The notes below the pieces were generated by a model. It was not told the origin of the DNA. It made no database searches and was given only the letters and a program-made list of their open reading frames with translations. Shown here one piece after another: positions 1 through 8,871 of a DNA stretch of 64,000 bases. Each line of letters starts with the position of its first letter. Positions within the stretch are counted from its first letter, which is position 1. Position numbers and translations under genes: made by a program. Source of the DNA: Pyxidicoccus caerfyrddinensis (lineage in GTDB: Bacteria; Myxococcota; Myxococcia; Myxococcales; Myxococcaceae); NCBI RefSeq assembly GCF_010894405.1, contig NZ_JAAIYA010000005.1, positions 310,001 through 374,000 on the forward strand, in the 5' to 3' direction.

Positions 1-1920
1 CTTCAATTCATACGACTTCGACTCCGGCTGCTCCGGGCCGATGACGGGGTGGTGGCAGCGCAGGTACGTCTGCGCGAAGCCTCGCACCTGCACCGGCTGC
101 TTCGCGCCCAGCGCCAGCTCGAACAGGCGCTCCAGGCCCGAGGCCGCGTCGCCCGAGTCACTGAAGTCCGCCGGCGCCACGTTCTCCAGCAGGTAGCGGT
201 GCGCGAAGCCGTGCAGCTGCGGGTCCGCGCGGCGGGCCAGCGCCAGCAGCCAGGGCACGGTGAGCTGGCGCGCGCTGAACAGCTTGCGGTTGCCCAGGAG
301 GGCCAGCGCCACGTCGCGGTGCTTGCGGCTGAAGACGAGCCCCTTCACCCGCTCCACGTCCAGCCCGGGCAGGCTGTCCGCGCGCGTGAGCCAGTTGCTC
401 ACCGTGCCGCCGATGCGCGGGTGCGACGCCTTGTCCAGCAGCCACTCCGGGCCAATGGCCGAGGGCGGGTACGCGCCCAGCGCCTTCACCGCCAGCCCCT
501 CCACCGGGTGCGGCTTCTTCTCCAGGCGCGGGTCCTCCAGCAGCTCCTTCCAGAACGCCACGGGCAGCTCGGTGCCGGGGTACTTGGACGCGACGTAGCC
601 CTTCACCCAGTTGAGCTGCTCGTTGGCGCCCAGGTACAGGTCGCGCAGGAAGCTGGCGGACAGCTCGGCGCGGTCGAAGGACTGCTCCAGCGACTTCGCC
701 GCGAAGGCGTTCGTCGGCTTGGACACGAGCAGCCGGCCCAGCAGCTCCACGCCCAGCTCGCGCGGGTTGCGCTTCTCCAGCGTGGCGGCGGCGAAGGCCT
801 TCACGTCATTGGCGCCCTGGGCCACCAGCTCCGCGAGCCGCTCGGCGGGCAAATCCTGCGCGTGGGCGCGGGCGTACTCAATCGCGTACGCGCGGGCCTT
901 GTCGCTGGGCGACATCAGCAGCGCGAGCACCGCGTCGTGCAGGCCGAGCGCGCGCAGGCGACCCTGGTGGAACTCGGGTGAGCCTTGCAGCGTCTCCACG
1001 AGGAAGTCGTGCGCACTGGCGAGCGGCCGGCGCGCGAGCCGGTCCAGCCACGCGGGCGTCACCTTGCGCAGCACCTCCGGGAAGTCCTTGCGCAGGCCTT
1101 GAATCGCGAAGCGCGCGGCGGGGTCCGACTGGCAGGTGTCCAGCAGGCGCATCAGCGCGTCCGGCGAGCGCTTCCACGCGTCCGGGAAGGCGCGGTGCTT
1201 CACCATGTCCGCGGGTGGCTGGATGGAGAAGGACGTGGCCGTGTAGTTGTCGGTGCCGTGCGCCCAGATGTGGTGGGCCACCCAGACGGTGTACCAGGAC
1301 AGGTCCTGCTCGTAGTGGCGCAGGACTTCCACGGCGAACTGCGGGTACAGCTCCGGCACGGCGGCGCCCAGGTGGCGCAGGTAGCGCCAGGCGCGGCGGC
1401 GCAGGTAGGTGAGGGTGCCGGCCGAGACTTCGCGGTTGTAGCTGCCCCGGCCGCGCTCCACGTCGAAGCGCCAGGCGAGGATGCCGAAGATTTCCGCGTC
1501 GTGGCGGGCCTCGGCCAGCTTGTAGATGCGCTTGAAGCCGCCCCACAGGCCGAAGCGCAGGTCCGCGCGGCGGATGAGCTCCATCAGCGCGGCGCGCGAG
1601 GCCTCGGTGCCCTTGTCGTAGAGGCCGACGAGCAGGTCCGCCAGGGCGAGCCTCGGCGGGCGGGGCACGTCCTTCTGGGAGTTGAAGCGCTGCCACGCCT
1701 CGGTGGAGGCGGTGCGCCGGCCCTCCGAGTTGTAGCGCGCCTGCGCCTGCTGCAGCGACTGGAGCAGCTTGTCGAAGGTGAAGGCGCCCTTCGGCAGCGG
1801 CGTCTCAGGGGCCTTCTCCTCCTGGTCGAGGAAGGCGATGACGGCCTCGGCCAGGTCGGGCGCTTCGGCCCGGACCAGCCGTTCGAGGTCTGCTGCGCTC
1901 AGCGCATCGCTCGTGGACAT
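1..1920 (-). CDS. Large helical-repeat protein of unknown function, C-terminus beyond window
   Basis: An open frame runs from ATG at 1918-1920 to the left edge with no stop, so 640 codons of N-terminal sequence are visible and the C-terminus is missing. The N-terminus reads MSTSDALSAADLERL. The rest is charged and leucine-rich with many short amphipathic helices and no signal peptide or membrane segment, which suggests a cytoplasmic HEAT/ARM-like repeat scaffold. A segment near residues 150-200 is rich in Arg, Trp and Tyr (RRRAWRYLRHLG). I recognise no catalytic motif and assign no function. The opposite strand carries long open frames, but these are the usual high-GC shadows. The gene follows the scramblase-like gene on the same strand with a gap of about 45 bp, so the two may be co-transcribed. 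Reality of the gene is well supported; function is unknown. Confidence 0.8.
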   Translation of the reverse strand, partial: MSTSDALSAADLERLVRAEAPDLAEAVIAFLDQEEKAPETPLPKGAFTFDKLLQSLQQAQARYNSEGRRTASTEAWQRFNSQKDVPRPPRLALADLLVGLYDKGTEASRAALMELIRRADLRFGLWGGFKRIYKLAEARHDAEIFGILAWRFDVERGRGSYNREVSAGTLTYLRRRAWRYLRHLGAAVPELYPQFAVEVLRHYEQDLSWYTVWVAHHIWAHGTDNYTATSFSIQPPADMVKHRAFPDAWKRSPDALMRLLDTCQSDPAARFAIQGLRKDFPEVLRKVTPAWLDRLARRPLASAHDFLVETLQGSPEFHQGRLRALGLHDAVLALLMSPSDKARAYAIEYARAHAQDLPAERLAELVAQGANDVKAFAAATLEKRNPRELGVELLGRLLVSKPTNAFAAKSLEQSFDRAELSASFLRDLYLGANEQLNWVKGYVASKYPGTELPVAFWKELLEDPRLEKKPHPVEGLAVKALGAYPPSAIGPEWLLDKASHPRIGGTVSNWLTRADSLPGLDVERVKGLVFSRKHRDVALALLGNRKLFSARQLTVPWLLALARRADPQLHGFAHRYLLENVAPADFSDSGDAASGLERLFELALGAKQPVQVRGFAQTYLRCHHPVIGPEQPESKSYELK

Positions 1921-1965
1921 GGTCCAGGGGACTTAGCACAGCCCTCTGGGGGCGTGCCTCACCTC

Positions 1966-2823
1966 TCACTTCCAGAAATTGAAGATGTCGAAGATGTCCA
2001 GGCCGGCGCCGACGCTGGACTTGCGGCTGCGGTTGTCGAAGTACGTCAGGTCCACCAGCAGCGCGACGGCCAGGACCATCTGCCGCAGCCGGGCGTCGGC
2101 GCAGTCCGGCTTGAACTCCAGGGTGAAGGTGTCCGCGTCGGTGAAGGTCTCCTGCAACAGGCCGCTCCACCGTTTGCGGACGACGGCCACCTCCACGCCG
2201 CGCTGGAGGATGCGGAACGTCCAGGGCCTGAACAGCGGCCCCTCCACCGTGGCGATGACGGCACCGCCCGGCGTCACCACGTCGAAGCGCCGGCCGAGGA
2301 AGGTGAAGCGCTGCTGGATGGTGGCCAGCGGCCGCCCGTCCCACGCCTCCACGTTCGCCCGGGAGAAGAGGAAGCTCCACGGCCGCTCCACCGCGAGCGC
2401 CACCGTGCCGCCCAGCGTCATGCACTCCAGCCGCGCCTTGTAGAAGGGCCAGAAGTTGCGCACCAGCGCCGAGCCCCAACCGTCCCCCGTCTCGCCCACG
2501 TACACCGCCGGCCGGCCCGTCGGGTCGCACACCTCGTAGCGGTTCTTCGACTCCCAGCCGATGAGGACTTCCGCCAGCTCGCGCATCTGCCGCATGCGCA
2601 GCTCGGGCGCCTCGAACATGCCCGCCAGCTGCGTGCGCAGCTCGTGGCTCATGTAGCGCGGGTCTCCCGGTGGCCCCTTGCCCGCCGCGCCGGACGGCAC
2701 CTCCACGAGGAGTGCGTCGTTCGCCGTGGCGACGTCCCCCGCGGGCGACGGCGAGCGCTGCTCGCGGCCGCCCCAGTCCAGCTCCAGCTCCTGGGTGTCC
2801 GCGAGCTTGGGTTTGGTGCTCAT
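1966..2823 (-). CDS. Phospholipid scramblase / LURP-one-like family protein
   Basis: This is a 285-residue protein starting MSTKPKLADTQELELDWGG. After a polar N-terminal extension, residues of about 80-270 show the beta-barrel pattern of the scramblase/LURP1-related fold. The visible pieces are YEVCDPTGRPAVYVGE, then RPWSFLFSRANVEAWDGR, FTFLGRRFDVVTPGG and FTLEFKPDC, ending in a hydrophobic helix (MVLAVALLVDLTYFDNRS). Bacterial members have no settled role; membrane association or lipid movement is only the family-level guess. The ATG at 2823 is preferred over the in-frame ATG at 2880 because the latter lies inside the upstream gene; the chosen start leaves a 12-bp gap to that gene's stop. 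The protein is probably translated from the same mRNA as the large surface protein upstream. Family fairly sure, function not. Confidence 0.7.
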   Translation of the reverse strand: MSTKPKLADTQELELDWGGREQRSPSPAGDVATANDALLVEVPSGAAGKGPPGDPRYMSHELRTQLAGMFEAPELRMRQMRELAEVLIGWESKNRYEVCDPTGRPAVYVGETGDGWGSALVRNFWPFYKARLECMTLGGTVALAVERPWSFLFSRANVEAWDGRPLATIQQRFTFLGRRFDVVTPGGAVIATVEGPLFRPWTFRILQRGVEVAVVRKRWSGLLQETFTDADTFTLEFKPDCADARLRQMVLAVALLVDLTYFDNRSRKSSVGAGLDIFDIFNFWK

Positions 2824-2834
2824 GAGCAGCAAGC

Positions 2835-5800
2835 CTACCTGCGGACCGGCTCGTCGCGCGAGCCGGGCACCGGCCGCCACACGGGAGCCACCTCCCGGAC
2901 GACGCTCTCCCCCTCGGACACGTCCACCTCCTCGCTAGAGACTTCTCGCCTGCCGGGCTCCAGCTCACGGTCCAGGAGGAAGGTGTAGTGCCCCGCGGGG
3001 ATGTGCTCGTACACGTGCGTCCCGTCGTCCGGGCTGCCGGCCGTGAGGGGCAGGGCGTGGCGGTACATCAGGAAGCGCAGCTCCCCCCACGTGGCGGTGG
3101 AGGACACGGAGCCGGGGATGAGCGCGCCGTGCCGCCGTCTGAGCTCCTCCGGCGGCACGCGCAGCCGCAGCGAGGCGCTTCCCTTCCGCACCGTGAGGGC
3201 CAGCGTCACCCGCCCCATGGGAGGAAGCCGCACGCGCTGGGTGAGGAACTCCACCGGGCGGCCCTCCGGGCCCGGCACCTCGCGGGCGGACACGGCGTAG
3301 TCCCCGCCGGCCACGCCCTCGACGTGGAAGTGGCCCTGCGTGACTTCGGCGGAGCGGGCGGAGTCGTCTTGGCCGAGGGGCACGAAGCCGTCGCCTGGGG
3401 TCCTCATCGGGGTGAGGAAGACAGTGGTGTCCACGGGCCGGCCCTCGTGGTCCGTCACCGTGCCGTCCACCTTCGCGCCGGGGAATATGCGCAGCTCCAC
3501 TTCCTCGTCATCGGCGCCAACGCGTTGGAGCTGGGGCGGATAGCCCTCGCGCACCAGGGCCAGCTCCAGGGGACGTGCCTCCAGCTGCCGCAGCGTGAAG
3601 GAGCCGTCCGCGGCGGTGGTCTCCAGGTCCAGGGGGGCGCGCTCGCTCGTCCACGCGTCCGCGTCCGGCAGGTTCACCCGGACCAGCACCCCGGCGACGG
3701 GCTGGGACGTCTCCGCATCCACCACGCGGCCGCGCACCTGGCGCCCCGGCTCCAGCACCACGTCGCCCAGGTCCAGATCACGGCCGGGTGGCACCTCCAC
3801 CTCGCGCACGGCCAGCGTGAGGCCGGGCGCGTCGAAGCGCAGCCGGAGCCCGCCCGAGCGCTCCATGGCGATGCGGAAGGCGCCGTCCGGACTCCGGAAG
3901 GACTCCTGGTTGATGCTGAAGCGTGTGACGGGCGTGCCGTCCCGGTGCACCACGCGTCCGAGGACATAGCCCTGGTAGCGCAGCACCAGCCGCGCGTCCG
4001 TCGCGCCCGCGCGCGACACCACGCCCGGCCGCCGCTGGGACTCGACCGGCTCGGGCTCCTCGAAGGTGTAGCCCGGCTTGGACGCCCTCAGTGCGCATGC
4101 GCCCTCCAGCAGGTGGTGCACCGTGAAGCGCCCGTCCGGGCCCGTCTTCGCGGTGGAGGGCAGCATGCCCTCGTCGTCGTCGGGCTGCTCGCGCAGGGTG
4201 TACGCCGCCACCTCGGCGTCCGGCAGGGGGCGGCCCTGTTCGTCCACGACGAGGCCCGACACGGACTTCCCCGTGTCCATCCGCAGCGAGGCGTCCATCG
4301 TCTCCGTGCCCCGGATGGTGACGGTGCGCGAGGCCTTGTGGACGAACGCGCCCAAATCCAGCGACGCCTGCAGTACGTAGGTGCCGGGCGGCAGCCCGCC
4401 GAGGGTGAAGCGGCCCTGCTCCTCGCTCGTCGTCTCCAGCACCCGGCCCCGCGCGTCCGGGCCGAGCTGCACGGTGAGCTGCACCTGCTCCAGCGGCTCG
4501 CCGCGCGCGTCCACCACCGAGCCCTCCAGCGTGCCGCCGCCGCGCAGCTGGAACCGCAGGCCCGAGGCCGGCGCGTCCACCTCCAGGCGCGCCGGGAGGA
4601 AGCTGTCGCCGCTGGCGGTGAGGGTGTAGCGCCCCGGCTCGTCCAGCTCGATGAAGAAGCGGCCCTCCTCGTCCGTGAACACGCTGGACGACTCGCCCGA
4701 GCGCTCCTCGAAGTCGCCGGGCTCGGTGTCTGCCTCCTCCTCGGGAAGAGGGGGCTCGCGGACGAGCATGCCGCGCGGGGCGCGCACGGGGCGCGTCGCC
4801 TCCACCTCGATGTCCGCCAGCGGGCGGCCCTCCATGTCGGTGACGGTGCCGGCGAGGACGTGGGCGCGCTGGAGGGTGAAGGACAGGGGCGACGGGGACG
4901 CGGACACCTGCACGCCTGGCGTCGCGAGCCCGCGGTAGCCCTCCGCGTCCACGTCGAAGGTGTACAGGCCGGGGGCCATGGGGCCCAGGCGGAAGCGGCC
5001 ATCCGGCCCGGTGGTGGCATCGTCGAACGGAGGGCCCTCCACCTCCGAGCTTGCCGTGACGATGGCGTCGGCAATGGGCTGCCCGGCCTCGTCGAGCACC
5101 ACGCCCTCGAGGTGGACGATGGTGCCCAGGTACACCGTGGCCTCCGCGTCGGGGCGCTCCTCGGAGAGGCTCAGGTGGGCGAAGCCGTGCAGGCCGTCGC
5201 GCTCCGCGAGCACGTCGTAGTCGCCGGGAGGCAGCGGCCCGAGGGCGAAGCGGCCCTCCGCGTCCGCCACCCCGGCGAGCGACACCGGGGAGACGTGCAC
5301 CTCGGCGCCCGGAGCCGGCGTGCCGTCGGCGAGCAGCACGCGGCCGGTGAGCTGTCGGGGCGGATGGAGGACGATGCCGTCCAATTCCTCGTAGGCCGCG
5401 TCCGGTACGAGGGCCGGCATCAGGCCGGGGCTGGATGCGACGAGGCCATAGTCGCCGTCGGGCAGCGGGCCGAAGCTGAAGCGGCCGTCCGCGCCGGTGC
5501 TCGTGGTGAAGTAGCGCGAGTGCGTCTGGTGGAAGAGCGTCACCTTCGCGCCGGGCAGCGGCGCGCCGGACTCGGCCACGACGCGGCCCGCGAGCGAGAG
5601 CCCTTCGTCCAGCGCCAGCTCCACGTCCTCGCGGCCCGTGGCCACCTCGGGCTCCATGGCGGAGCCGCGCGCACTGAAGGCCCAGAGGGCCACGGTGCCC
5701 TCGGGCAGCGCGTCGAGCTGGAAGGTGCCGTCCGCCGCCGTGGTCCCCTGCGCGAGCACGGGCGCGCCGCCGCGCTCCTCACTGATGAGGTCCAGGACGC

Positions 5801-6149
5801 GCAGGCTGGCCTCGCCGATGCAGTCGGGAGAGGTCAGCGACAGGACGGGGGACTCCTCGCCACAGGGAAGCTGGGACAGCGACTCGCCGGGCAGCGCCTG
5901 GGTGGCGGAGACCTGGACGCCCGCGACGGGCTGGCCCTCCATGTCCACGACGCGCCCGCGCACGGACAGCGCGCCGCGCGGTGGCGGGGTGGGGACGCCG
6001 GGGCCGGAGCGCGTGCGGGGCTGGGGGCTCGCGGTGGTGGGGGCGGGTGGTGCCTCCGTCGCGGAGCCGCCGCGGAACTGGAGGAGCGCCACGGCGGCGA
6101 CCAGCGCGAGCACGCCGAGTGCGATGACCCCCGCCGACGGCTTCCGCAT
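2835..6149 (-). CDS. Multi-domain carboxypeptidase-regulatory-like (Ig-fold) surface protein
   Basis: This 1104-residue protein has an N-terminal signal anchor (VIALGVLALVAAVALLQF) followed by a Pro/Thr linker. A long tandem series of about 80-90-residue carboxypeptidase regulatory-like (CarboxypepD_reg) domains follows. Each begins with a phrase like V.G.VVDE.G.P...A.V and continues with a TGPDGRF..G.L.PG.Y stretch; I count roughly ten. Such domains are beta-sandwiches used as adhesive or structural modules on the cell surface, and no protease domain is present. Start: a GGAGG lies 5-6 bases before ATG at 6149. A paralogue with the same architecture lies at 19335-22271, and the two flank a set of unrelated genes. 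No partner is evident beyond the downstream scramblase-like gene. Domain call is firm; the biological role is open. Confidence 0.85.
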   Translation of the reverse strand: MRKPSAGVIALGVLALVAAVALLQFRGGSATEAPPAPTTASPQPRTRSGPGVPTPPPRGALSVRGRVVDMEGQPVAGVQVSATQALPGESLSQLPCGEESPVLSLTSPDCIGEASLRVLDLISEERGGAPVLAQGTTAADGTFQLDALPEGTVALWAFSARGSAMEPEVATGREDVELALDEGLSLAGRVVAESGAPLPGAKVTLFHQTHSRYFTTSTGADGRFSFGPLPDGDYGLVASSPGLMPALVPDAAYEELDGIVLHPPRQLTGRVLLADGTPAPGAEVHVSPVSLAGVADAEGRFALGPLPPGDYDVLAERDGLHGFAHLSLSEERPDAEATVYLGTIVHLEGVVLDEAGQPIADAIVTASSEVEGPPFDDATTGPDGRFRLGPMAPGLYTFDVDAEGYRGLATPGVQVSASPSPLSFTLQRAHVLAGTVTDMEGRPLADIEVEATRPVRAPRGMLVREPPLPEEEADTEPGDFEERSGESSSVFTDEEGRFFIELDEPGRYTLTASGDSFLPARLEVDAPASGLRFQLRGGGTLEGSVVDARGEPLEQVQLTVQLGPDARGRVLETTSEEQGRFTLGGLPPGTYVLQASLDLGAFVHKASRTVTIRGTETMDASLRMDTGKSVSGLVVDEQGRPLPDAEVAAYTLREQPDDDEGMLPSTAKTGPDGRFTVHHLLEGACALRASKPGYTFEEPEPVESQRRPGVVSRAGATDARLVLRYQGYVLGRVVHRDGTPVTRFSINQESFRSPDGAFRIAMERSGGLRLRFDAPGLTLAVREVEVPPGRDLDLGDVVLEPGRQVRGRVVDAETSQPVAGVLVRVNLPDADAWTSERAPLDLETTAADGSFTLRQLEARPLELALVREGYPPQLQRVGADDEEVELRIFPGAKVDGTVTDHEGRPVDTTVFLTPMRTPGDGFVPLGQDDSARSAEVTQGHFHVEGVAGGDYAVSAREVPGPEGRPVEFLTQRVRLPPMGRVTLALTVRKGSASLRLRVPPEELRRRHGALIPGSVSSTATWGELRFLMYRHALPLTAGSPDDGTHVYEHIPAGHYTFLLDRELEPGRREVSSEEVDVSEGESVVREVAPVWRPVPGSRDEPVRR

Positions 6150-6211
6150 GGCGCCCTCCCGGAGCGCTCACGGTAGCAGGCCCGGGGCCTCCGGGTCGCC
6201 AGGCAGGCAGA

Positions 6212-6931
6212 CTACGGCTGCGAGGGAGCGGACACTCCCGACTCCAGCCGGGCCTTCTCCGCGATGATGAGGTCACGGACGTGCTCTCGCAGGGTGGGCA
6301 CGTCGGGGAAGGCGGACGGGTCCACCGGAGGCATGACCTCCACGTGGCAGTGGGACTGGGTGTCCATCACCCAGCCGTGCTTGGGCAGCGTGCGCGCGGT
6401 GCCGGTGAGGACCACGGGGATGATGGGGCACTTCATCTTCATGGCCAGCACGAAGGCGCCGTCCTTGAAGGGCTTCACCTGCCCGTCGAAGGAGCGCGTG
6501 CCCTCGGGGAACATGAGGATGGGCACGCCGCGCGACAGCCAGTACTCACAGCCGCGCATCATCTTCGCGATGCTCACCTTGTCCCCGCGAATCAGCGGGA
6601 CGTAGCGGTTGAGGCGCATGTTCCAGCCGATGAGGGGCAGCCGGAAGTTCTCCGCCTTGGAGACCCACTTGAAGGGGCGGTAGAGGCCGAAGAGGACGAG
6701 GATGTCGCCGAGCGACTCGTGGTTGGACACCAGCACCGCGGGCCCGCGCCAGGGCAGGCGCTCGCGGCCGTCAATGCGCAGGTGCCACAGCGGATTGACG
6801 TAGAAGTAGAGCTGCGCCCAGAAACACGAATACAGGTGCAACACCCGCCCGTCCCGGTCGAACGGAAGCGTGACGAGCCAGATGAGCACGGCGCCCACGA
6901 AGAGCACCAGGCTGGAGAGCGCCAGGAACAA
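6212..6931 (-). CDS. 1-acyl-sn-glycerol-3-phosphate acyltransferase (PlsC family)
   Basis: The enzyme transfers an acyl chain to lysophosphatidate in the inner membrane, making phosphatidic acid for phospholipid synthesis. A hydrophobic N-terminus (about residues 1-25) is followed by the acyltransferase block I motif NHxxxxD (VSNHESLGD, about residue 70) and block III FPEGTRS (about residue 145), with PIIPVVLTG further on. The length of about 239 residues matches the family. The start is uncertain: the listed start is a TTG, and the hydrophobic sequence continues upstream in frame (RLLLSIFFW) without an ATG or GTG, so a few more residues may belong to the protein. It lies downstream of the LysR gene on the same strand. 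Myxobacteria usually carry several PlsC paralogues, so I give no symbol. Confidence 0.87.
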   Translation of the reverse strand: MFLALSSLVLFVGAVLIWLVTLPFDRDGRVLHLYSCFWAQLYFYVNPLWHLRIDGRERLPWRGPAVLVSNHESLGDILVLFGLYRPFKWVSKAENFRLPLIGWNMRLNRYVPLIRGDKVSIAKMMRGCEYWLSRGVPILMFPEGTRSFDGQVKPFKDGAFVLAMKMKCPIIPVVLTGTARTLPKHGWVMDTQSHCHVEVMPPVDPSAFPDVPTLREHVRDLIIAEKARLESGVSAPSQP

Positions 6932-7013
6932 CCAGAAGAAGATGGACAGTAGGAGTCGGATGGCGCGCAGTGTGCCACAGCCCGGCGCGCGGGAGGCAAG
7001 GGGAGTTGTCCCC

Positions 7014-7913
7014 TCAAGGCCCCGGCGGGCCGGCCTTCGCGAGCAGCTCCACGAAGGCGGTGAGGTACGGCGCGGGACGCACCGTGCGCGGCCAGGCCGC
7101 GTGCCAGTGGCGGCGCAGGCCCGGCTTCGTCACCCGCACCGCGGCGAGCGTGCCACGTGCCAGCTCCGGTGCGATGGCCCAGCGCGCGAGCACCGCCACG
7201 CCGAGCCCGGCCTTGGTCAGCTCCACCATGGCCTCCGTCAGCTCCACGCGGGATACGCGCGCGGGTGTCACTCCCGCGGGCACGAGCACCTGTTGGAAGA
7301 GGGTGCTCTGCGTGAGGGGGATGCTGTAGAGCAGCACGTGCTCCCGGGCGAAGTCCTCCGCGTGGAGCACGCGCTTCTTCGCCAGCGGATGGTCCGGGGC
7401 CATGACGGCGACCAGCTCGTCTTCGAAGAGCGGGGCGCCGGTGAGGCGGCGGTGGTGGACGGGCTCGCTGAGGATGCCCAGGTCCAGCTCTCCCGCGAGC
7501 AGCGCTTCCACGGGGCGGCGCGTGGCGTCCACGGCGATGCGGACCTCGACGCCGGAGTGCTTCGCGGAGAAGCGCCGCAGCACCGAGGGCAGCCAGTGGT
7601 AGGCGGTGTAGCACTCGGTGGCGAGGCGCAGCAGGCCGCGTGACTCCTGGGAGAGGCGGGAGACCTCGGCCTCGGCGGCGTCCACTTCGGCCACCACCTT
7701 GCGCGCGGCTTCGAGCACGCGCTTGCCGGGGCCGGTGAGGACCATGCGCCGGCCCTGCCGCTGGAAGAGCTCGGCGCCGAGGCGCTCCTCCACGTCGCGG
7801 AGCTGGTGGCTGAGGGCGGGCTGCGACAGGTGCAGCACGCGCGCCGCCGCCGTCACGGAGCCCGTGTCCACCACCGCCGCCACGAGTCGCAGGTGTCTGA
7901 CGTCCAGGACCAT
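7014..7913 (-). CDS. LysR-family transcriptional regulator
   Basis: This 299-residue protein has a winged helix-turn-helix in the first 60 residues (HLRLVAAVVDTGSVTAAARV, then LHLSQPALSHQLRDVEERLG) and a periplasmic-binding-protein-like effector domain from about residue 90 to 295. The N-terminal wording is close to MetR-type members, but that is not enough to name it. It is divergent from the MBL-fold gene at 8011, the normal arrangement in which a LysR protein controls its neighbour and itself. The 97-bp divergent gap contains a perfect 12-bp palindrome (CATGAATTCATG, 7928-7939), listed separately, that could be its operator. Start ATG at 7913 gives the standard N-terminus. Confidence 0.93.
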   Translation of the reverse strand: MVLDVRHLRLVAAVVDTGSVTAAARVLHLSQPALSHQLRDVEERLGAELFQRQGRRMVLTGPGKRVLEAARKVVAEVDAAEAEVSRLSQESRGLLRLATECYTAYHWLPSVLRRFSAKHSGVEVRIAVDATRRPVEALLAGELDLGILSEPVHHRRLTGAPLFEDELVAVMAPDHPLAKKRVLHAEDFAREHVLLYSIPLTQSTLFQQVLVPAGVTPARVSRVELTEAMVELTKAGLGVAVLARWAIAPELARGTLAAVRVTKPGLRRHWHAAWPRTVRPAPYLTAFVELLAKAGPPGP

Positions 7914-7927
7914 CCATTCGATTCTGT

Positions 7928-7939
7928 CATGAATTCATG
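7928..7939. promoter_or_regulatory. 12-bp perfect palindrome in LysR/MBL divergent promoter
   Basis: CATGAATTCATG reads identically on both strands and lies 15-26 bases upstream of the LysR start and about 70 bases upstream of the MBL-fold start. The core TGAATTCA is an inverted pair of the TGAA/TTCA half-sites that some LysR proteins of the MetR type recognise, though without their usual 5-bp spacer. Operator function is inferred from position only. Confidence 0.4.
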
Positions 7940-8010
7940 CGGACGATGCGCTGGATGCATGTGGGAAAGTTGGGGATAAGTGCCGGGTTCCCTCGCTCGA
8001 GGTGCCCTGC

Positions 8011-8796
8011 ATGAGACTGAAGACGCAGTCCCTGGCCCCGGATGTCCTGGTCGTCATCGGGGAGACGTATGCCTCCAACGCCACCCTGTTCCTGGATGGC
8101 CGTGACGTGCTGATGGTGGATGCGCTCGGCAGCCGGGCGGACGCGCTGGCGTTGCGGCGCTTCATCCACGAGGAGCTGAACGCCCGGGTGCGGCTGGCCG
8201 TGTGCACCCACGGGTTCAGCGACCACCTGGCCGCGCTCCAGGAGTTCCCCGAGGCGCTGGTGCTGGCGCACGAGCGCTTCGAGGAGACGTTCCAGGCGGA
8301 GCGGTTCCGCACGGAGGAGGAGTCGCGGTTCTTCCGGCCGCCTGAAATGCGCGCGGCGGGGCCGCTGCACTTGCGGTGGGGGCGGCATGCGCTGGAGGTG
8401 TTCCCGAATGCCGGGCACACGGCGAGCACGCTGAACATCGACGTGCCCGGGCTGGACCTGCTGTTCTCCGCGGACACGGCGGTGGGGCACATGGCGTACA
8501 TCGCGTATGGGGCGCCGGAGGCCATCGACGCGGCGCTGGGGCGCTCGGAGGCGCGGGGGCGCTCGCGCGTCATCCAGGGGCACGGCGGGGTGGTTTCACC
8601 GCGGACGCTGGGGTCGGCGCGGCATTACCTGCGGGCGCTGGAGGAGGCGGTGCGGGGCGCGCGCGGAGTGCCGGAGCGGGTGCGGGCGATTCCGTTGAGT
8701 GCCTGTCTGCCGGCGGAGGTGCGGGGCAGTGAGTTCGAGGGGTTCTTCCACTCGCGGAACCTGGACGAGGTGGTGGCGCGGCGGCTGTGGGCGTGA
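8011..8796 (+). CDS. MBL-fold metallo-hydrolase-like protein with altered metal motif
   Basis: This 261-residue protein has the metallo-beta-lactamase fold layout: N-terminal strands with VDALGSRAD, the metal loop THGFSDH at residues 66-72, NAGHTAST (the GHT motif), LFSADTAVG, and a late GHGG. The canonical HxHxDH loop is changed: His67, Asp71 and His72 are present but the second His is Phe69. One metal site may therefore be weakened, or the protein may bind a single metal. ATG at 8011 is chosen over the in-frame GTG at 8002 because GAGG at 7999-8002 gives 8-base spacing. It is divergent from the LysR gene and probably under its control. The substrate is unknown. A hairpin follows the stop. 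Confidence 0.8.
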   Translation: MRLKTQSLAPDVLVVIGETYASNATLFLDGRDVLMVDALGSRADALALRRFIHEELNARVRLAVCTHGFSDHLAALQEFPEALVLAHERFEETFQAERFRTEEESRFFRPPEMRAAGPLHLRWGRHALEVFPNAGHTASTLNIDVPGLDLLFSADTAVGHMAYIAYGAPEAIDAALGRSEARGRSRVIQGHGGVVSPRTLGSARHYLRALEEAVRGARGVPERVRAIPLSACLPAEVRGSEFEGFFHSRNLDEVVARRLWA

Positions 8797-8805
8797 GGGG
8801 GGAGA

Positions 8806-8832
8806 CCGGCTTCACGGATGAAGGTGAGCCGG
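8806..8832. terminator. Hairpin between convergent genes
   Basis: CCGGCT-t-CAC pairs with GTG-AGCCGG across an 8-base loop (one bulged T). It lies between the MBL-fold stop and the stop of the convergent CXXCG gene. There is no T-run, so terminator function is only suggested by placement. Confidence 0.4.
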
Positions 8833-8871
8833 CTCTTCCGCTGCTCCCTGGGGCAGTATGCCCGTCGCCGC

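Noticed and set aside
985-2988. 667-codon plus-strand open frame
   Set aside because: Antisense to the truncated helical-repeat gene and the scramblase-like gene; no recognisable protein.
2988-6176. 1062-codon open frame on the plus strand
   Set aside because: Antisense to the carboxypeptidase-regulatory gene. Its product is low-complexity Arg/His/Gly-rich, the typical shadow of third-position GC bias.
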